In this document: positions 17,055-26,781 of the stretch, piece after piece
Numbering within the stretch: position 1 is the stretch's first letter
Layout of the letters: each line of letters begins with the position of its first letter
From: Tabrizicola flagellatus
GTDB lineage: Bacteria; Pseudomonadota; Alphaproteobacteria; Rhodobacterales; Rhodobacteraceae
Length of the DNA stretch: 64,000 bases
Reading direction: 5' to 3'
Assembly (NCBI RefSeq): GCF_008271465.1
Contig: NZ_VMDU01000009.1
Location: 37,431-101,430, forward strand
Notes under the pieces: model-generated
What the model saw: only the letters and a program-made list of their open reading frames with translations
What the model was told of the DNA's origin: nothing
Databases searched by the model: none
Position numbers and translations under genes: made by a program

Positions 17055-17777
17055 ATGACACTCGCGTCTGCCCTTGTCCTGCTTCTTGCCGCGCTTGCCT
17101 TTGCCTTGGCTCCGATCATCACCCCCCCGTTCACCGGCTATGACCCGGGCCAGTTCCCTGTCGAGATCGCACAACCGGCAGTGCAGCCGGCGGGCTATGC
17201 CTTTGCGATCTGGTCTCTGATCTACCTGTGGCTGATCCTGCATGCCGCCTTCGGCCTGTGGAAGCGGCAGCGGCATCCGGCCTGGGTGCGCGTGCGCCCG
17301 GCGCTGACGCTGGCGGTGGTGCTGGGAACGGTGTGGCTCGCGATAGCGGCCTCGAGCCCTTTCTGGGCGACCGTGGTGATCCTGGTGATGGCGGGGGCGG
17401 CGATCCTGGCCTTCCTGCAGGCGCCGACCGAGCCCGACCGCTGGCTCCTCTCTGCCCCGCTGGCGATCTTCGCGGGCTGGCTGACGGCGGCCTCGGCGGT
17501 CTCGACCGGGGTTCTGCTGGCCGGCTACGGCTATCTCGGCAATGAGGAGGCGGCCTATGACATGATGGCCGCCGTGCTGATCCTGGGCGTGCTGGTGCAA
17601 TGGCGCAAGCCCCGGATGCCGGTCTATGGCCTGACGCTGGCCTGGGCGCTGGTCGGGATCGGCGTGGCGAACTGGGGCAGCGGCACGCCGGTGGCCTGGG
17701 TGGCCTTCGGGATAGCCGCCCTGACGCTGGTCGCGGTCAGTCTGCTGGCGCGACGGGGTAAGGGTCAAATTCCTTGA
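17055..17777 (+). CDS. TspO-like multi-pass membrane protein
   Basis: A 240-residue protein with about seven hydrophobic segments and few charges. The segment QPAGYAFAIWSLIYLWLILHA near residue 40 resembles the long, tryptophan-rich TspO/MBR-related family often labelled tryptophan-rich sensory protein. The role is unknown; binding of a tetrapyrrole or lipid is only suggested by that family. The ATG at 17055 is chosen because it starts a clean first membrane helix; the frame upstream runs into serS. The stop codon lies inside the palindromic terminator at 17768. Confidence 0.65.
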   Translation: MTLASALVLLLAALAFALAPIITPPFTGYDPGQFPVEIAQPAVQPAGYAFAIWSLIYLWLILHAAFGLWKRQRHPAWVRVRPALTLAVVLGTVWLAIAASSPFWATVVILVMAGAAILAFLQAPTEPDRWLLSAPLAIFAGWLTAASAVSTGVLLAGYGYLGNEEAAYDMMAAVLILGVLVQWRKPRMPVYGLTLAWALVGIGVANWGSGTPVAWVAFGIAALTLVAVSLLARRGKGQIP

Positions 17778-17787
17778 GCAAGGAATT
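17768..17787. terminator. AT-rich perfect palindrome terminator at the TspO-like stop codon
   Basis: AATTCCTTG (17768-17776) and CAAGGAATT (17779-17787) pair perfectly around AG, followed by TTTTCC and a second AATTTTCCTA repeat. The TGA stop of the membrane-protein gene forms part of the loop. It lies between convergent genes, and the mirror-image AT-rich sequence towards der suggests use in both directions. Confidence 0.65.
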
Positions 17788-17823
17788 TTCCTAGAATTTT
17801 CCTAAAAATTCTTGGGGTTGGCC

Positions 17824-19293
17824 TTACTGCCCGGTGTTCTTTTCCTTGTGCTTGCGCAGGCGGCTTGGCGTGTGGAACTTGCGGTCCTTCCAGGGGTTCT
17901 GGTCGCCCTGGCTGCGCAGGAAGAGCCGGATCGGCGTGCCCGGCATGTCGAAATGGTCGCGGAGCCCGTTCACCAGATAGCGCTTGTAGCTTTCCGGCAG
18001 TTCGTCGGGCCGCGAGCATTTGATGACGAAGCCCGGCGGCCTTGTCTTTGCCTGCGTCATGTAGCGCAACTTGATCCGGTGGCCGCCGGGCGCGGGCGGC
18101 GGGTGCGCCTCGGTCATGGCGCCGAGCCAGCTGTTCAGCTTTGCGGTCGGCACGCGCCGGTTCCACACATCATGCGCCTTCAGGATCGCGTCGTGCAGGC
18201 GGTCGAGGCCGCGGCCCGTCTTGGCGCTGACGGTGACGAGCGGCGCACCGCGTAGCTGCGGGAGAAGGCGTTCGAACATCTCCTTCAGCTCGGCCAGCTT
18301 TTCCTGCTTGTCGTCCTCGAGATCCCACTTGTTGACCGCGACCACGACCGCGCGGCCTTCGGTTTCGGCGAAGTCGGCGATGCGCAGGTCCTGCACCTCG
18401 AAGGGGATTTCCACGTCGAGAAGGACGACCACCACCTCGGCGAAGCGCACGGCGCGCAGGCCGTCGGCGACGGACAGCTTTTCCAGCTTTTCCACCACCT
18501 TCGCCTTCTTGCGCATGCCGGCGGTATCCCAGATGCGGATCGGCGTCCCCATCCAGTCGGCGCGGACCGAGATCGCGTCGCGGGTGATGCCGGCCTCGGG
18601 ACCGGTCAGCATCCGGTCGGTGCCGAGGATCCTGTTGATGAGCGTGGACTTCCCGGCATTCGGGCGGCCGATGACGGCGATCTGGAGGGGCTTCGCGGCG
18701 GTGGGCTTGTGGGCGGTCTCGTCGGCCTCGAGCTCGGCGTCCTCTTCCGAGATGTCGGTGTCGGTCTCGGGCAGCATCTCGGCTTCGCGGGGGGCGAATT
18801 CCGCCTCGAAGGGTTTGAGCGCGCGGTAGAGGTCGTCCATCCCCTCGCCGTGTTCGGCAGAAAGGCGGATGGGTTCGCCGAGGCCGAGGGACCAGGCCTC
18901 CAGCGCGCCTGCATCGCCCGCCTTGCCCTCGGCCTTGTTGACGCCGAGGAGCACGCGGGCGGCCTTCTTGCGCAGGATGTCGGCGAAGACCTCATCCGAG
19001 GGGGTGACGCCCACGCGCCCGTCGATCAGGAACAGGCAGACATCGGCCATGTCCACCGCGCGTTCGGTCAGGCGGCGCATGCGGCCTTGCAGGCTGTCGT
19101 CGGTGACCTCTTCCAGACCGGCGGTGTCGATGACGGTGAAGCGGAGGTCGAAGAGCTTGGCATCGCCCTCGCGCAGGTCGCGGGTCACGCCGGGCTGGTC
19201 ATCGACCAGCGCAAGCTTGCGGCCGACGAGCCGGTTGAAGAGCGTCGATTTGCCCACATTCGGGCGGCCCACGATGGCGAGGGTGAAGGTCAT
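17824..19293 (-). CDS. der: Ribosome-associated GTPase Der (EngA)
   Basis: A 489-residue protein with two tandem GTPase domains and a C-terminal KH-like domain; it is needed for 50S ribosome assembly. Domain 1 has GRPNVGKST (residues 8-16) and DTAGLEE. Domain 2 has GRPNAGKST near residue 210 and [11 protein letters not shown]. An acidic linker lies between them ([19 protein letters not shown]). It is the last gene of the apparent operon YfgM-like, bamB, der. The length is in the usual range. Confidence 0.97.
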   Translation of the reverse strand: MTFTLAIVGRPNVGKSTLFNRLVGRKLALVDDQPGVTRDLREGDAKLFDLRFTVIDTAGLEEVTDDSLQGRMRRLTERAVDMADVCLFLIDGRVGVTPSDEVFADILRKKAARVLLGVNKAEGKAGDAGALEAWSLGLGEPIRLSAEHGEGMDDLYRALKPFEAEFAPREAEMLPETDTDISEEDAELEADETAHKPTAAKPLQIAVIGRPNAGKSTLINRILGTDRMLTGPEAGITRDAISVRADWMGTPIRIWDTAGMRKKAKVVEKLEKLSVADGLRAVRFAEVVVVLLDVEIPFEVQDLRIADFAETEGRAVVVAVNKWDLEDDKQEKLAELKEMFERLLPQLRGAPLVTVSAKTGRGLDRLHDAILKAHDVWNRRVPTAKLNSWLGAMTEAHPPPAPGGHRIKLRYMTQAKTRPPGFVIKCSRPDELPESYKRYLVNGLRDHFDMPGTPIRLFLRSQGDQNPWKDRKFHTPSRLRKHKEKNTGQ

Positions 19294-19341
19294 GGCCTGC
19301 GTCCGTTCTGCGCGAAGCCGCCCCGCTACACCGGTTTGCCG

Positions 19342-20697
19342 TCAGCGGAAAGCGTGAAGTTGCCCGTTGCCCCCGACGACATAGAGCGTGCCCCCCGCCA
19401 CCGCCGGCTGCGCGGCCGCGCCGCCGGGAATCTCGGCGGTGTAGGTCAAGGCGCCATTGGCCGGGTCGAAGGCGCGCAACAGGCCGTCCGAGGAGACGAC
19501 CATGATCCGCCCGCCGGCCATCACCGGCCCGTAATGGGCGAAGATGCCCTTGCGGCGCTTGATCTTGTCCTTGGTGAAATAGGGCATCTCGACCGACCAG
19601 ATCGGCTCGCCGGTGGCGGCGTCGAGGCGGACGAGTTTCGCCTCGTCGTTGACCAGGAAGATCGAGCCGCCCGCGACCGCGACGGGGCCGAGCGCACCCT
19701 CGCCCGCCGACCAGATGCGTTCGCCCGAGGCGGCGGACATGGCGACGGTGCGACCCGAGCCGGAGCCGGCATAGAGCACCTTGCCCGCGATCACGGCATC
19801 GCCGGTCACGTCGGGGGTGAGCGCATAGGCGCGGCCGAGCCGCTTGCCGGCCAGCGAGGCCTGCCAGATCTTGGTGCCGCCGCCGATCTTCAGGACCGCC
19901 ATCAGATCGCCGCCCGAGGAGGGGAAGATCACCGCGCGGTCGCCGATGGTGGGGGCGGCAGTGCCGACATAGGCCGCACGGCCCGGCGTGCCGACGACCT
20001 GCCAGATCACCTTGCCGTCCTTGGCGTCCACGGCCCAGGCCGAACCGTCGCGGCCCGCGACATAGACCGCATTGCCGTCCGAGGCCGGCGCCCCGCTGAT
20101 CGGGGCATCGACGCGCTGGCGCCAGAGCACCGCGCCCGAGGCGGCATCCAATGCGACCAGTTCGCCATAGCCGGTGGTGGCGAAGACCCGCCCCCCCGCG
20201 GTGGCAAGGCCGCCTGCCGACTGGCCGCCGCCCCGGTCGAAGGACGCGGTCAGGTCGGCAGTCCAGAGCGTGGCGCCGCCGGTCGAGGTGGCGGTGACGG
20301 TGGTGCCGGAATCGATGGTGAATACGCGACCATCGGCCACGACCGGCGCTGCGGCGATGCGATTCCTGCGGCTGGAGCCAGCCCCGACATCTGCGGACCA
20401 GACCCGTTGCGGGGTCGCGGACAGCGCGGCATGCGGCATCAGGTGGCGGGCATTGCCGGCGCGGTGCGTCCAGTCGCCGCCGGTCTGCGGACCAAGCGAA
20501 ATGGCGACGCTCTGATTTTCGGGCGCCGCCGGCGCGGTGGGTGCGGGTTGGCCTTCCACAGGGATGCTGGCCTCAAGATCGGCGCGCACCGGGAACCGTT
20601 CGCCTTGCAGGATCACTTCCCTTTCGCCGCAGGCCGCCAGAAGCGCCAGAAGCCCCACGCCGGTCACCAGCCTGCCGCCCATCCGTCTGACCTTCAT
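19342..20697 (-). CDS. bamB: Outer-membrane assembly lipoprotein BamB-like (PQQ-like propeller)
   Basis: A 451-residue lipoprotein with lipobox LLALLAAC in the first 20 residues. It is followed by repeated beta-propeller blades with the PQQ-type pattern (AVDAKDGKVIWQ, RLDAATGEPIWSVE, AFDPANGALTYTAE). It would scaffold BamA in beta-barrel insertion on the inner face of the outer membrane. The start at 20697 gives MKVRRMGGR and a regular signal; the frame extends upstream into the YfgM-like gene without conservation. It is 48 bp before der. Confidence 0.88.
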   Translation of the reverse strand: MKVRRMGGRLVTGVGLLALLAACGEREVILQGERFPVRADLEASIPVEGQPAPTAPAAPENQSVAISLGPQTGGDWTHRAGNARHLMPHAALSATPQRVWSADVGAGSSRRNRIAAAPVVADGRVFTIDSGTTVTATSTGGATLWTADLTASFDRGGGQSAGGLATAGGRVFATTGYGELVALDAASGAVLWRQRVDAPISGAPASDGNAVYVAGRDGSAWAVDAKDGKVIWQVVGTPGRAAYVGTAAPTIGDRAVIFPSSGGDLMAVLKIGGGTKIWQASLAGKRLGRAYALTPDVTGDAVIAGKVLYAGSGSGRTVAMSAASGERIWSAGEGALGPVAVAGGSIFLVNDEAKLVRLDAATGEPIWSVEMPYFTKDKIKRRKGIFAHYGPVMAGGRIMVVSSDGLLRAFDPANGALTYTAEIPGGAAAQPAVAGGTLYVVGGNGQLHAFR

Positions 20698-20746
20698 GAC
20701 TGCCACCTGAAAGGACCTTTTGCTTGCGTCTGCGTCCATCTGCATC

Positions 20747-21406
20747 TCAACCGCCGTTGGCCGGCTCGGGCAGCGTGCCGCCAAGCGCCGTGATCACCTG
20801 CCCCACGCGCGCCCGCAACGCGGCCGAGGCCTCCTGGTCCTGCATGAGGGTGCCCAGCGCGGCGATGGCCGCGTCCGGCTTGCCCTCCTCGATGAGAAGG
20901 TAGGCCAGCTGCTCGGCCGCCAGCGTGCGGTAAGGGCGCCCGGCGACGGCGATGCCGTCGAGCGCGGCGCGGCGGTCGGCCAGGCTCAGGTCGGCCCCGC
21001 CCACGAGGACCCGGCGCAGGACCGCGAGGTCGCGGTAGGCCGGCGACAGCGCGGCATTGTTCGCGACCGACTCGAGCGCGGCCAGCGTGGCGGCCTTGTC
21101 CTCGGCCGGATCGGAGCCGAGGATCAGGTTCAGGATCGCGACCTGTTCGCCCGTCGCCGGAACCGAGGCCAGCGCCTCGCGCCGCTCCTCGGGCGTGCCA
21201 TGGTCAAGCGCGTCGATGAGCGCGTCGCCGAAAGCCTCGGCGCGCGCGGCATCGCGGGATTTCTGCCATTCGGTCCAGGCCGTGCCGCCGACAAGGGCCA
21301 GGATCACCACCACGCCGATCCAGCCGTATTTGCGGAACAGCCCGAACAGCCGATCCCGGCGCACCTCTTCGGTGACTTCCTCGATGAAGCTGTCGGGATT
21401 GCTCAA
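20747..21406 (-). CDS. YfgM-like tetratricopeptide membrane protein
   Basis: A 219-residue protein with a cytoplasmic N terminus (FIEEVTEEVRRDRLFGLFRKYGW), one transmembrane helix at about residues 29-47, and a periplasmic helical-repeat domain of the TPR_21 type (EQLAYLLIEEGKPDAAIAAL). Relatives act as periplasmic helpers at SecYEG. It is the first gene of the operon with bamB and der, an arrangement also seen as yfgM-bamB-der in gammaproteobacteria. This makes an envelope-biogenesis role likely. Confidence 0.85.
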   Translation of the reverse strand: MSNPDSFIEEVTEEVRRDRLFGLFRKYGWIGVVVILALVGGTAWTEWQKSRDAARAEAFGDALIDALDHGTPEERREALASVPATGEQVAILNLILGSDPAEDKAATLAALESVANNAALSPAYRDLAVLRRVLVGGADLSLADRRAALDGIAVAGRPYRTLAAEQLAYLLIEEGKPDAAIAALGTLMQDQEASAALRARVGQVITALGGTLPEPANGG

Positions 21407-21534
21407 CGCCGTGCCTCGCTTGTCGTTTGCCCCGTCTTACAGGCAAAGCCCGCGCGTTGCCAAGCCCCGCCCGGCCATTGCGGGCCAGATGCGGCCGCAG
21501 CCCACCGTCCCCGAGATCGCCGCGCGGCGCCGGG

Positions 21535-23433
21535 TCAGGAGCCGGCAACCGCCCGGATCGCCGGTGCCATCCCCTCGGAGGGGCCGGCTTCGGCTTCGTC
21601 GGTCTCGATCTCGCCTTCCATGACCTGACGCTGCCACATCGCGGCATAGGTGCCGTCGGCCGCAAGCAGTTCGTCATGCGTGCCGCGTTCGATCACCCGG
21701 CCCTCGTCCAGCACGAGGATCTGGTCGGCGTCGGCGATGGTCGAAAGCCGGTGCGCGATGGTGATGACGCTGCGCCCCTGCCCCATCTCGGCCAGGCTTT
21801 CCTCGATCGACCGTTCGGTCTGGGTGTCGAGCGCCGAGGTTGCCTCGTCGAGGATCAGGATCGGCGGGTTCTTCAGGAGCGTGCGGGCGATGCCCACGCG
21901 CTGCTTTTCGCCGCCCGAAAGCTTCAGCCCGCGCTCGCCCACCCTGGTGTCGTAGCCCTCCGGCAGGCGCGAGACGAAATCGTGGATCTTCGCGGCCTTC
22001 GCGGCGGCGATGATCTCGTCCTCGGTCGCGTCGGCCCGGCCATAGGCGATGTTGTAGCGGATGGTGTCGTTGAACAGGACGGTATCCTGCGGGACGACCC
22101 CGATCTGGGCATGGAGCGAGGTCTGCGTCACGTCGCGGATGTCCTGCCCGTCGATCCGCACCGCGCCCGAGGTCACATCGTAGAAGCGGAACAGAAGCCG
22201 CCCGATGGTGGACTTGCCGCTGCCGGAATGGCCGACGAGCGCCAGTTTCTGCCCCGGTTTGAGGGTGAAGGAGACGCCCTTCAGGATCTCGCGCGAAGGC
22301 TCGTAGCCGAAATGCACGTCGTCGAACACGATCTCTCCCGCCGTTACGCGCAGGGGTTTGGCATCCGGCGCATCCACGATCTCGGCCGGCTGGCCCAGCA
22401 GCCCGAACATCTCGCCCATGTCCACCAGCGCCTGGCGGATTTCGCGATAGACGGTGCCGAGGAAGTTCAGCGGCATGGTGATCTGGATCATGTAGGCGTT
22501 GACCATGACGAAATCGCCCACGGTCAGGGTGCCGGCGCGCACGCCCAGCGCGCTCATCGCCATGACGATCACGAGGCCGGTGGTGATGAGAAAGCTTTGC
22601 CCGACGTTCAGGAACGAAAGCGACAGGCCGGTCTTGACGGCGGCGGCCTCATACTGGCGCATGGCGCTGTCGTAACGCTCGGCCTCGCGCGCTTCGGCGT
22701 TGAAATACTTGACGGTTTCAAAGTTCAGCAGGCTGTCGATCGCCTTCTGGTTGGCGTCGGTGTCCTGGTCGTTCATTTCGCGCCGGAGCTTCACGCGCCA
22801 TTCGGTGACGGTGAAGGTGAACCAGACGTAAAGCGCGATGGTCACGACGACGACGGCGGCATATTGCCAGCCGAAGACCATGGCAAAGATGACCGAGACC
22901 AGGGTCAGTTCCAGGATCAGCGGCCCGATGGACAGAAGCATGAAGCGCAACAGGAAATCGACGCCCTTCACCCCGCGTTCGATGATCCGCGACAGGCCGC
23001 CGGTCTTGCGGGTGATGTGATAGCGCAAGGAGAGGCGGTGGATATGGGTGAAGGTCTCGATCGCCAGCCGCCGGATTGCCCGCTGGCCGACGCGGACGAA
23101 GACCGCGTCGCGCAGCTCGCCGAAGGCGACCGCACCGAGCCGCGCCAGGCCATAGGCCACGACCAGCCCCACCGCACCGAACCCCATGAGCGCACGCGGG
23201 TCCGACCCGGCCTCGTTCGACAGGCTGTCTACCGCCAGCTTGTAGATGTAGGGCGTGACCACCGAGACCAGCTTGGCCAGGAGGAGGAACGTCATGGCCA
23301 GCACGACACGCCGCTTCACCCAGGCCTGACCTGCGGGCCAGAGATAGGGCGCCACGCGGCGGATGGTGGTCATTGCCGAGGCGCGGGGCGTGCCGGCATC
23401 GGCGGAAGTCGCGGTCGAGGTGGTGCGGCGCAT
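21535..23433 (-). CDS. Atm1-type ABC exporter, fused permease and ATPase
   Basis: A 632-residue half-transporter. Six transmembrane helices span about residues 35-330 and an ABC ATPase domain about 370-600, with Walker A GHSGSGKST, signature LSGGEKQRVGIARTLL and Walker B ILILDEATSALD. Sequence segments such as NDQDTDANQKAIDSLLNFE and YFNAEAREAERYD mark it as the Atm1/HMT1 group, which exports glutathione-linked sulfur or metal conjugates. An ArsR-type regulator is divergently transcribed 92 bp away, suggesting metal-responsive use. An ATG at 23373 (MTTIRRVAPYLW) is an alternative start. Confidence 0.9.
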   Translation of the reverse strand: MRRTTSTATSADAGTPRASAMTTIRRVAPYLWPAGQAWVKRRVVLAMTFLLLAKLVSVVTPYIYKLAVDSLSNEAGSDPRALMGFGAVGLVVAYGLARLGAVAFGELRDAVFVRVGQRAIRRLAIETFTHIHRLSLRYHITRKTGGLSRIIERGVKGVDFLLRFMLLSIGPLILELTLVSVIFAMVFGWQYAAVVVVTIALYVWFTFTVTEWRVKLRREMNDQDTDANQKAIDSLLNFETVKYFNAEAREAERYDSAMRQYEAAAVKTGLSLSFLNVGQSFLITTGLVIVMAMSALGVRAGTLTVGDFVMVNAYMIQITMPLNFLGTVYREIRQALVDMGEMFGLLGQPAEIVDAPDAKPLRVTAGEIVFDDVHFGYEPSREILKGVSFTLKPGQKLALVGHSGSGKSTIGRLLFRFYDVTSGAVRIDGQDIRDVTQTSLHAQIGVVPQDTVLFNDTIRYNIAYGRADATEDEIIAAAKAAKIHDFVSRLPEGYDTRVGERGLKLSGGEKQRVGIARTLLKNPPILILDEATSALDTQTERSIEESLAEMGQGRSVITIAHRLSTIADADQILVLDEGRVIERGTHDELLAADGTYAAMWQRQVMEGEIETDEAEAGPSEGMAPAIRAVAGS

Positions 23434-23499
23434 CGTCTTTCCTGGCGGCCCGGTCCCGGCAGGAACGTTGCGCGCGGGTCAGGCTTGGGCTATGGTCAT

Positions 23500-23515
23500 T
23501 TCAAGGATCGTTGAA
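23500..23515. promoter_or_regulatory. ArsR-type operator between exporter and regulator
   Basis: TTCAA (23500-23504) and TTGAA (23511-23515) form an inverted repeat with a six-base spacer, the layout of many ArsR/SmtB operators. It lies only ten bases before the regulator ATG and about 70 bases before the exporter ATG, so a bound repressor could block both. Confidence 0.6.
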
Positions 23516-23525
23516 TAGTTGAGCC

Positions 23526-23882
23526 ATGGACCGAAGTAAAGCCCTCGCCGCCCTGTCGGCCCTGGCGCACGAGACGCGGCTGGACCTGATCCGGCTGCTC
23601 ACGCCCAGGGGTGCGGCGGGCATGGCCGCCGGCCAGATCGCCGAGGCGCTGGGGATGCCGGCGCCGCGCCTGTCGTTCCACCTTTCGGCGCTGGAGCAGG
23701 CCGGGCTGCTGAAATCGCGCAAGGTGGCGCGGAACGTCTTTTACAGCGTCGATCCGCGCGGCATCGGGCAGACGATCTCCTATGTGCTGAACGACTGCTG
23801 TTCGGACCATCCCGAGGTGCTGGCCGCCTGCGTGCACCGGCGTCAGGGGGCCGATGCCGTTTCGGGCACCGCGAACACCTGA
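23526..23882 (+). CDS. ArsR/SmtB family transcriptional regulator
   Basis: A 118-residue winged-helix protein. The DNA-binding part covers [36 protein letters not shown] and the wing RNVFYSVD. The C terminus has a Cys pair ([14 protein letters not shown]) plus a third Cys, the kind of arrangement that binds As(III) or soft metals in some family members. It is divergent from the Atm1-type exporter. No ribosome site is obvious, so the transcript may be nearly leaderless. Its last 40 bases overlap the 3' end of the LysM gene on the other strand. Confidence 0.88.
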   Translation: MDRSKALAALSALAHETRLDLIRLLTPRGAAGMAAGQIAEALGMPAPRLSFHLSALEQAGLLKSRKVARNVFYSVDPRGIGQTISYVLNDCCSDHPEVLAACVHRRQGADAVSGTANT

Positions 23883-25357
23883 CCGGGATAGATCAGGTCC
23901 GGATCCTTGATCTTGTCGCGGTTGGCCTCGAACACCTGGACGTAGAGCACGCCGTCCCCATAGCGTTCCTGCGCGATGCCCCAGAGGGTGAAACCGGGCT
24001 GGACGGTCACCGTGACCGGCGCGGGCGCCGCTGCCGGCGCATCCGCGAGGGCTACGGCGGGCGCTTCGGGGGCGGCGGGTTCGGCAGGGATCGCGGACGC
24101 CGCCGTCGCTTGAGGGGCGGTGGCTTCGGTCTGGGCGGCTGACTCGGGCGGCGCGGCGGCGGCAACCTCGACCGGTGCGGCGGGGGTCGTGGCATCGGTG
24201 GCAGCCCCGGGGACCGGCGGCGCGGCGCTGGCCGTGTCCTCTACCGGCTGTGCGGCAGGCTCGGCGGCCACTGCGGCCTGGCCTCCGGCGACAGCGGCCA
24301 GCTCTGCCAGCGTCTCGCGCTTGAACGGGGTCTCGAAACGAGAGGTGACCTTGCCCGCGCCGTCCAGCTGATCGACCCGCAGGGTGTAGACCCCCGGCGG
24401 CGTGTCGGGCAGCGTTGTCAGCCACTTGCCCGAGGCCGGCACGGGCAGGGTCAGCTTCTCGGCATTGTCGAGATAGAGCCGCAGCATCGCGCCCCCTGCC
24501 CCGCGCCCGCCGACCTGGACCTCGCCATCCGGCGTGTAGGAGATCGTGTCGATCATCACCGAGGCCGTCTGGCCGGCCACCGGCTCGGGCGCGGCGGGAT
24601 CCTGAAGGACGACCGCGCCTTCGTCGGACAGGAGGAGCGCCGGAGGAGCGGCGGGCTCCGCTGCGGCGGCGACCTGATCGTCCGCGGGCGCAGCCGCCTC
24701 GGCAACCGCCGAGGGCGGCCCCTCGATCGGACCGAGGGCGACCATCTGCTCCGAGGCGACCGGCGCCTGACCCGGCAGGGTCATCGACAGCCACATCAGG
24801 CTGGGATCGGGGTTCGGCGGCAGGGTGAAGAGCAGCGCGAAGTCGCCGGACGCGGTCGCCGTGCCGCTGGCCACGGCCTCTCCGGCCACGACGACCTCGA
24901 CCGTGGCTCCCGGTTCGGCGCTGCCCGAGACGACCGCATCCCCGTTGGCCGCGACGCGCCAGGTGTCGATCACCGGCGGCTGCACGGGGGGTGCGGGGAC
25001 CTGAGCTGCGGGAGCAGCCTCGGGCTGCGGAACAGAGGCCGTCGCGGCCGTGGGGTCAGGTGCGGGCTGCGGGTCGGCGGCTTGCGCCGGGGCGGCCGCG
25101 GGCTCTGTAGCGGATCCCGTCGTAGTCGCCGCGTCGGTCGCCGGGGCATCGGCAGGCTGAGGGGAAGACCCGGAGGGTTCGGTCGCGGCCACTTCCTCGG
25201 GCAGGGGCCGGGTCAGTTGCCAGGCGATGTATCCGATGCCGGACACCGACACGCCCCCCAGAAGGAGGATGGCAATGCGCGTTCCCCGGTCCAAGGCCCC
25301 GAATGCCGACATTCCCGTTTCCCCCTGCGCGGTTTCGCCGCTTTGGTTTCTTGTCAT
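23843..25357 (-). CDS. LysM-domain envelope protein with long Ala/Pro/Glu-rich regions
   Basis: A 504-residue protein with one transmembrane anchor at about residues 27-46. A long disordered stretch rich in Ala, Pro, Glu and Thr follows, then two small beta-domains ([19 protein letters not shown] near 145; [14 protein letters not shown] near 275), another disordered stretch, and a C-terminal LysM domain ([18 protein letters not shown] to [14 protein letters not shown]). LysM binds peptidoglycan. Such proteins are frequent and uncharacterised in Rhodobacteraceae. It is divergent from the LOG gene, with 49 bp between the starts. Confidence 0.85.
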   Translation of the reverse strand: MTRNQSGETAQGETGMSAFGALDRGTRIAILLLGGVSVSGIGYIAWQLTRPLPEEVAATEPSGSSPQPADAPATDAATTTGSATEPAAAPAQAADPQPAPDPTAATASVPQPEAAPAAQVPAPPVQPPVIDTWRVAANGDAVVSGSAEPGATVEVVVAGEAVASGTATASGDFALLFTLPPNPDPSLMWLSMTLPGQAPVASEQMVALGPIEGPPSAVAEAAAPADDQVAAAAEPAAPPALLLSDEGAVVLQDPAAPEPVAGQTASVMIDTISYTPDGEVQVGGRGAGGAMLRLYLDNAEKLTLPVPASGKWLTTLPDTPPGVYTLRVDQLDGAGKVTSRFETPFKRETLAELAAVAGGQAAVAAEPAAQPVEDTASAAPPVPGAATDATTPAAPVEVAAAAPPESAAQTEATAPQATAASAIPAEPAAPEAPAVALADAPAAAPAPVTVTVQPGFTLWGIAQERYGDGVLYVQVFEANRDKIKDPDLIYPGQVFAVPETASAP

Positions 25358-25406
25358 CAGGAATCTCTATATGACGCGGCAAAGCAACCCCTTTTCAGGC
25401 TGGCCC

Positions 25407-25958
25407 ATGTCCCTTCGTTCCGTCTGCGTCTTCTGCGGCTCGCGTCCCGGCAGCAACCCCGCCCATGCCGAGGCTGCCCGCGCCACCGGGGAAATGCTGG
25501 CGCGCAATGGCTGGCGGCTGGTGTTCGGGGCGGGCGATGTCGGGCTGATGGGGGCGGTCGCCGCAGCCGCAACGGCGGCCGGGGCCGAGACGCTGGGCGT
25601 CATCCCGATCCACCTCATGGGCCGCGAGCGCGCCAGCCGCGACCGGCGGCGACTGATCGTCACCGAGGACATGCACGAGCGCAAGAAGGTGATGTTCATG
25701 AACTCGGACGCCGTGGTGGTGTTGCCGGGCGGCGCAGGGTCGCTGGACGAGTTCTTCGAGGTGCTGACCTGGGCCCAGATCGGGCTGCACCGCAAGCCGA
25801 TCCTGCTGCTGGACGTGGGGGGCTACTGGCAGCCGCTGGTCGCGCTCCTCGACCATGTGATCGCCGAGGGCTTTGCGGATGCCACGCTGAAGGGTCACTT
25901 CCGCCCCGTGCCGGATGTCCCCGCGCTGGAGGCGGCGCTGGCCGAGGCATTGGGCTAG
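25407..25958 (+). CDS. LOG family protein (cytokinin riboside 5'-monophosphate phosphoribohydrolase type)
   Basis: A 183-residue protein beginning VCVFCGSRPGSNP. The catalytic region has MHERKKVMF and the PGGxGT loop written as LPGGAGSLDEFFE, with Ser in place of Thr. LOG enzymes cleave N6-modified AMP to the free base and ribose phosphate; many bacterial members act as general nucleotide hydrolases. The start at 25407 begins the conserved region directly. An ATG at 25371, with an AGGA site, would add 12 residues and is possible. Confidence 0.88.
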   Translation: MSLRSVCVFCGSRPGSNPAHAEAARATGEMLARNGWRLVFGAGDVGLMGAVAAAATAAGAETLGVIPIHLMGRERASRDRRRLIVTEDMHERKKVMFMNSDAVVVLPGGAGSLDEFFEVLTWAQIGLHRKPILLLDVGGYWQPLVALLDHVIAEGFADATLKGHFRPVPDVPALEAALAEALG

Positions 25959-25965
25959 AACGCAA

Positions 25966-25997
25966 GCGGCCCGCGAGGGGGACACCCCGCGGGCCGC
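25966..25997. terminator. Strong bidirectional hairpin between LOG gene and sodB
   Basis: GCGGCCCGCG (25966-25975) pairs with CGCGGGCCGC (25988-25997), extended inside by GGGG against CCC with a bulged A. The two flanking genes converge on it. Confidence 0.65.
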
Positions 25998-26018
25998 AGC
26001 CATGGAGTCTGGCAGGCT

Positions 26019-26621
26019 TTACAGGGCGGCGGCGACGGCTTCCCAGTTCACCAGCTTCTCCAGGAAGTTGGTCAGGTAGGCGGGGCGCTTGTTGCGGAAG
26101 TCGATGTAGTAGGAATGTTCCCACACGTCGCAGCCCAGAAGCGCGGTCTGGCCGAAGCAGAGCGGGTTCACCCCGTTCTCGGTCTTGGTGACCTTCAGGC
26201 TGCCGTCCTTGTCCTTGACCAGCCAGCACCAGCCCGAACCGAACTGGCCCGCGCCGGCGGCGGCGAAATCGTCCTTGAACTTCTGCACCGAGCCGAAGGC
26301 CTCGGTCAGCGCCTTTTCCAGGTTGCCCGGCATCTTCTTGTTCTCGCCCGGGGCCATCCAGGTCCAGAACATGTTGTGGTTCCAGTGCTGCGAGGCGTTG
26401 TTGAAGATGCCGTTCTGCGCCACCGCGCCGGCCTGGTAGGTGCCGCGGATGATGTCTTCGAGGCTCTTGTTCTCCCACTCGGTGCCGGCGATCAGCTTGT
26501 TGCCGTTGTCCACATAGGCCTTGTGGTGCAGGTCGTGGTGGTATTCCAGCGTCTCCTTCGACATGCCGAGGGAGGCCAGAGCGTCATGCGCGTAGGGGAG
26601 ATCGGGAAGGGTGAAGGCCAT
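26019..26621 (-). CDS. sodB: Superoxide dismutase, iron type
   Basis: A 200-residue enzyme that converts superoxide to oxygen and hydrogen peroxide in the cytoplasm. Metal ligands are His in the YHHDLHHKAYV segment, His in NASQHWNHNMFW, and Asp and His in DVWEHSYYIDF. Gln in NNASQHW at the position that differs between Fe and Mn enzymes favours iron, though such enzymes can accept both metals. It is transcribed alone; the spacing to soxG upstream is 160 bp. Confidence 0.95.
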   Translation of the reverse strand: MAFTLPDLPYAHDALASLGMSKETLEYHHDLHHKAYVDNGNKLIAGTEWENKSLEDIIRGTYQAGAVAQNGIFNNASQHWNHNMFWTWMAPGENKKMPGNLEKALTEAFGSVQKFKDDFAAAGAGQFGSGWCWLVKDKDGSLKVTKTENGVNPLCFGQTALLGCDVWEHSYYIDFRNKRPAYLTNFLEKLVNWEAVAAAL

Positions 26622-26668
26622 CGGCTTGCTCCTGTTGGGGTGATGCTTGGCAGGAATAAGAGGGTTCG

Positions 26669-26764
26669 CGGCCGGAAGGTCAAGGGCAACCGGCCGGGAT
26701 CAACGCGGCCGGGCCGGGTCGGGTTCCACGGCGTGGCGGTGCGGCCGGGGCCATCGTCCCGGCC
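26669..26764. terminator. Two hairpins after soxG
   Basis: GGCCGGG (26743-26749) with CCCGGCC (26758-26764) forms the first stem, 18 bases beyond the soxG stop on its transcript. CGGCCGG (26669-26675) with CCGGCCG (26690-26696) forms a second. They are likely the end of the sarcosine oxidase transcript. T-runs are lacking. Confidence 0.45.
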
Positions 26765-26781
26765 AGAGGCGCCTGGGGCGG

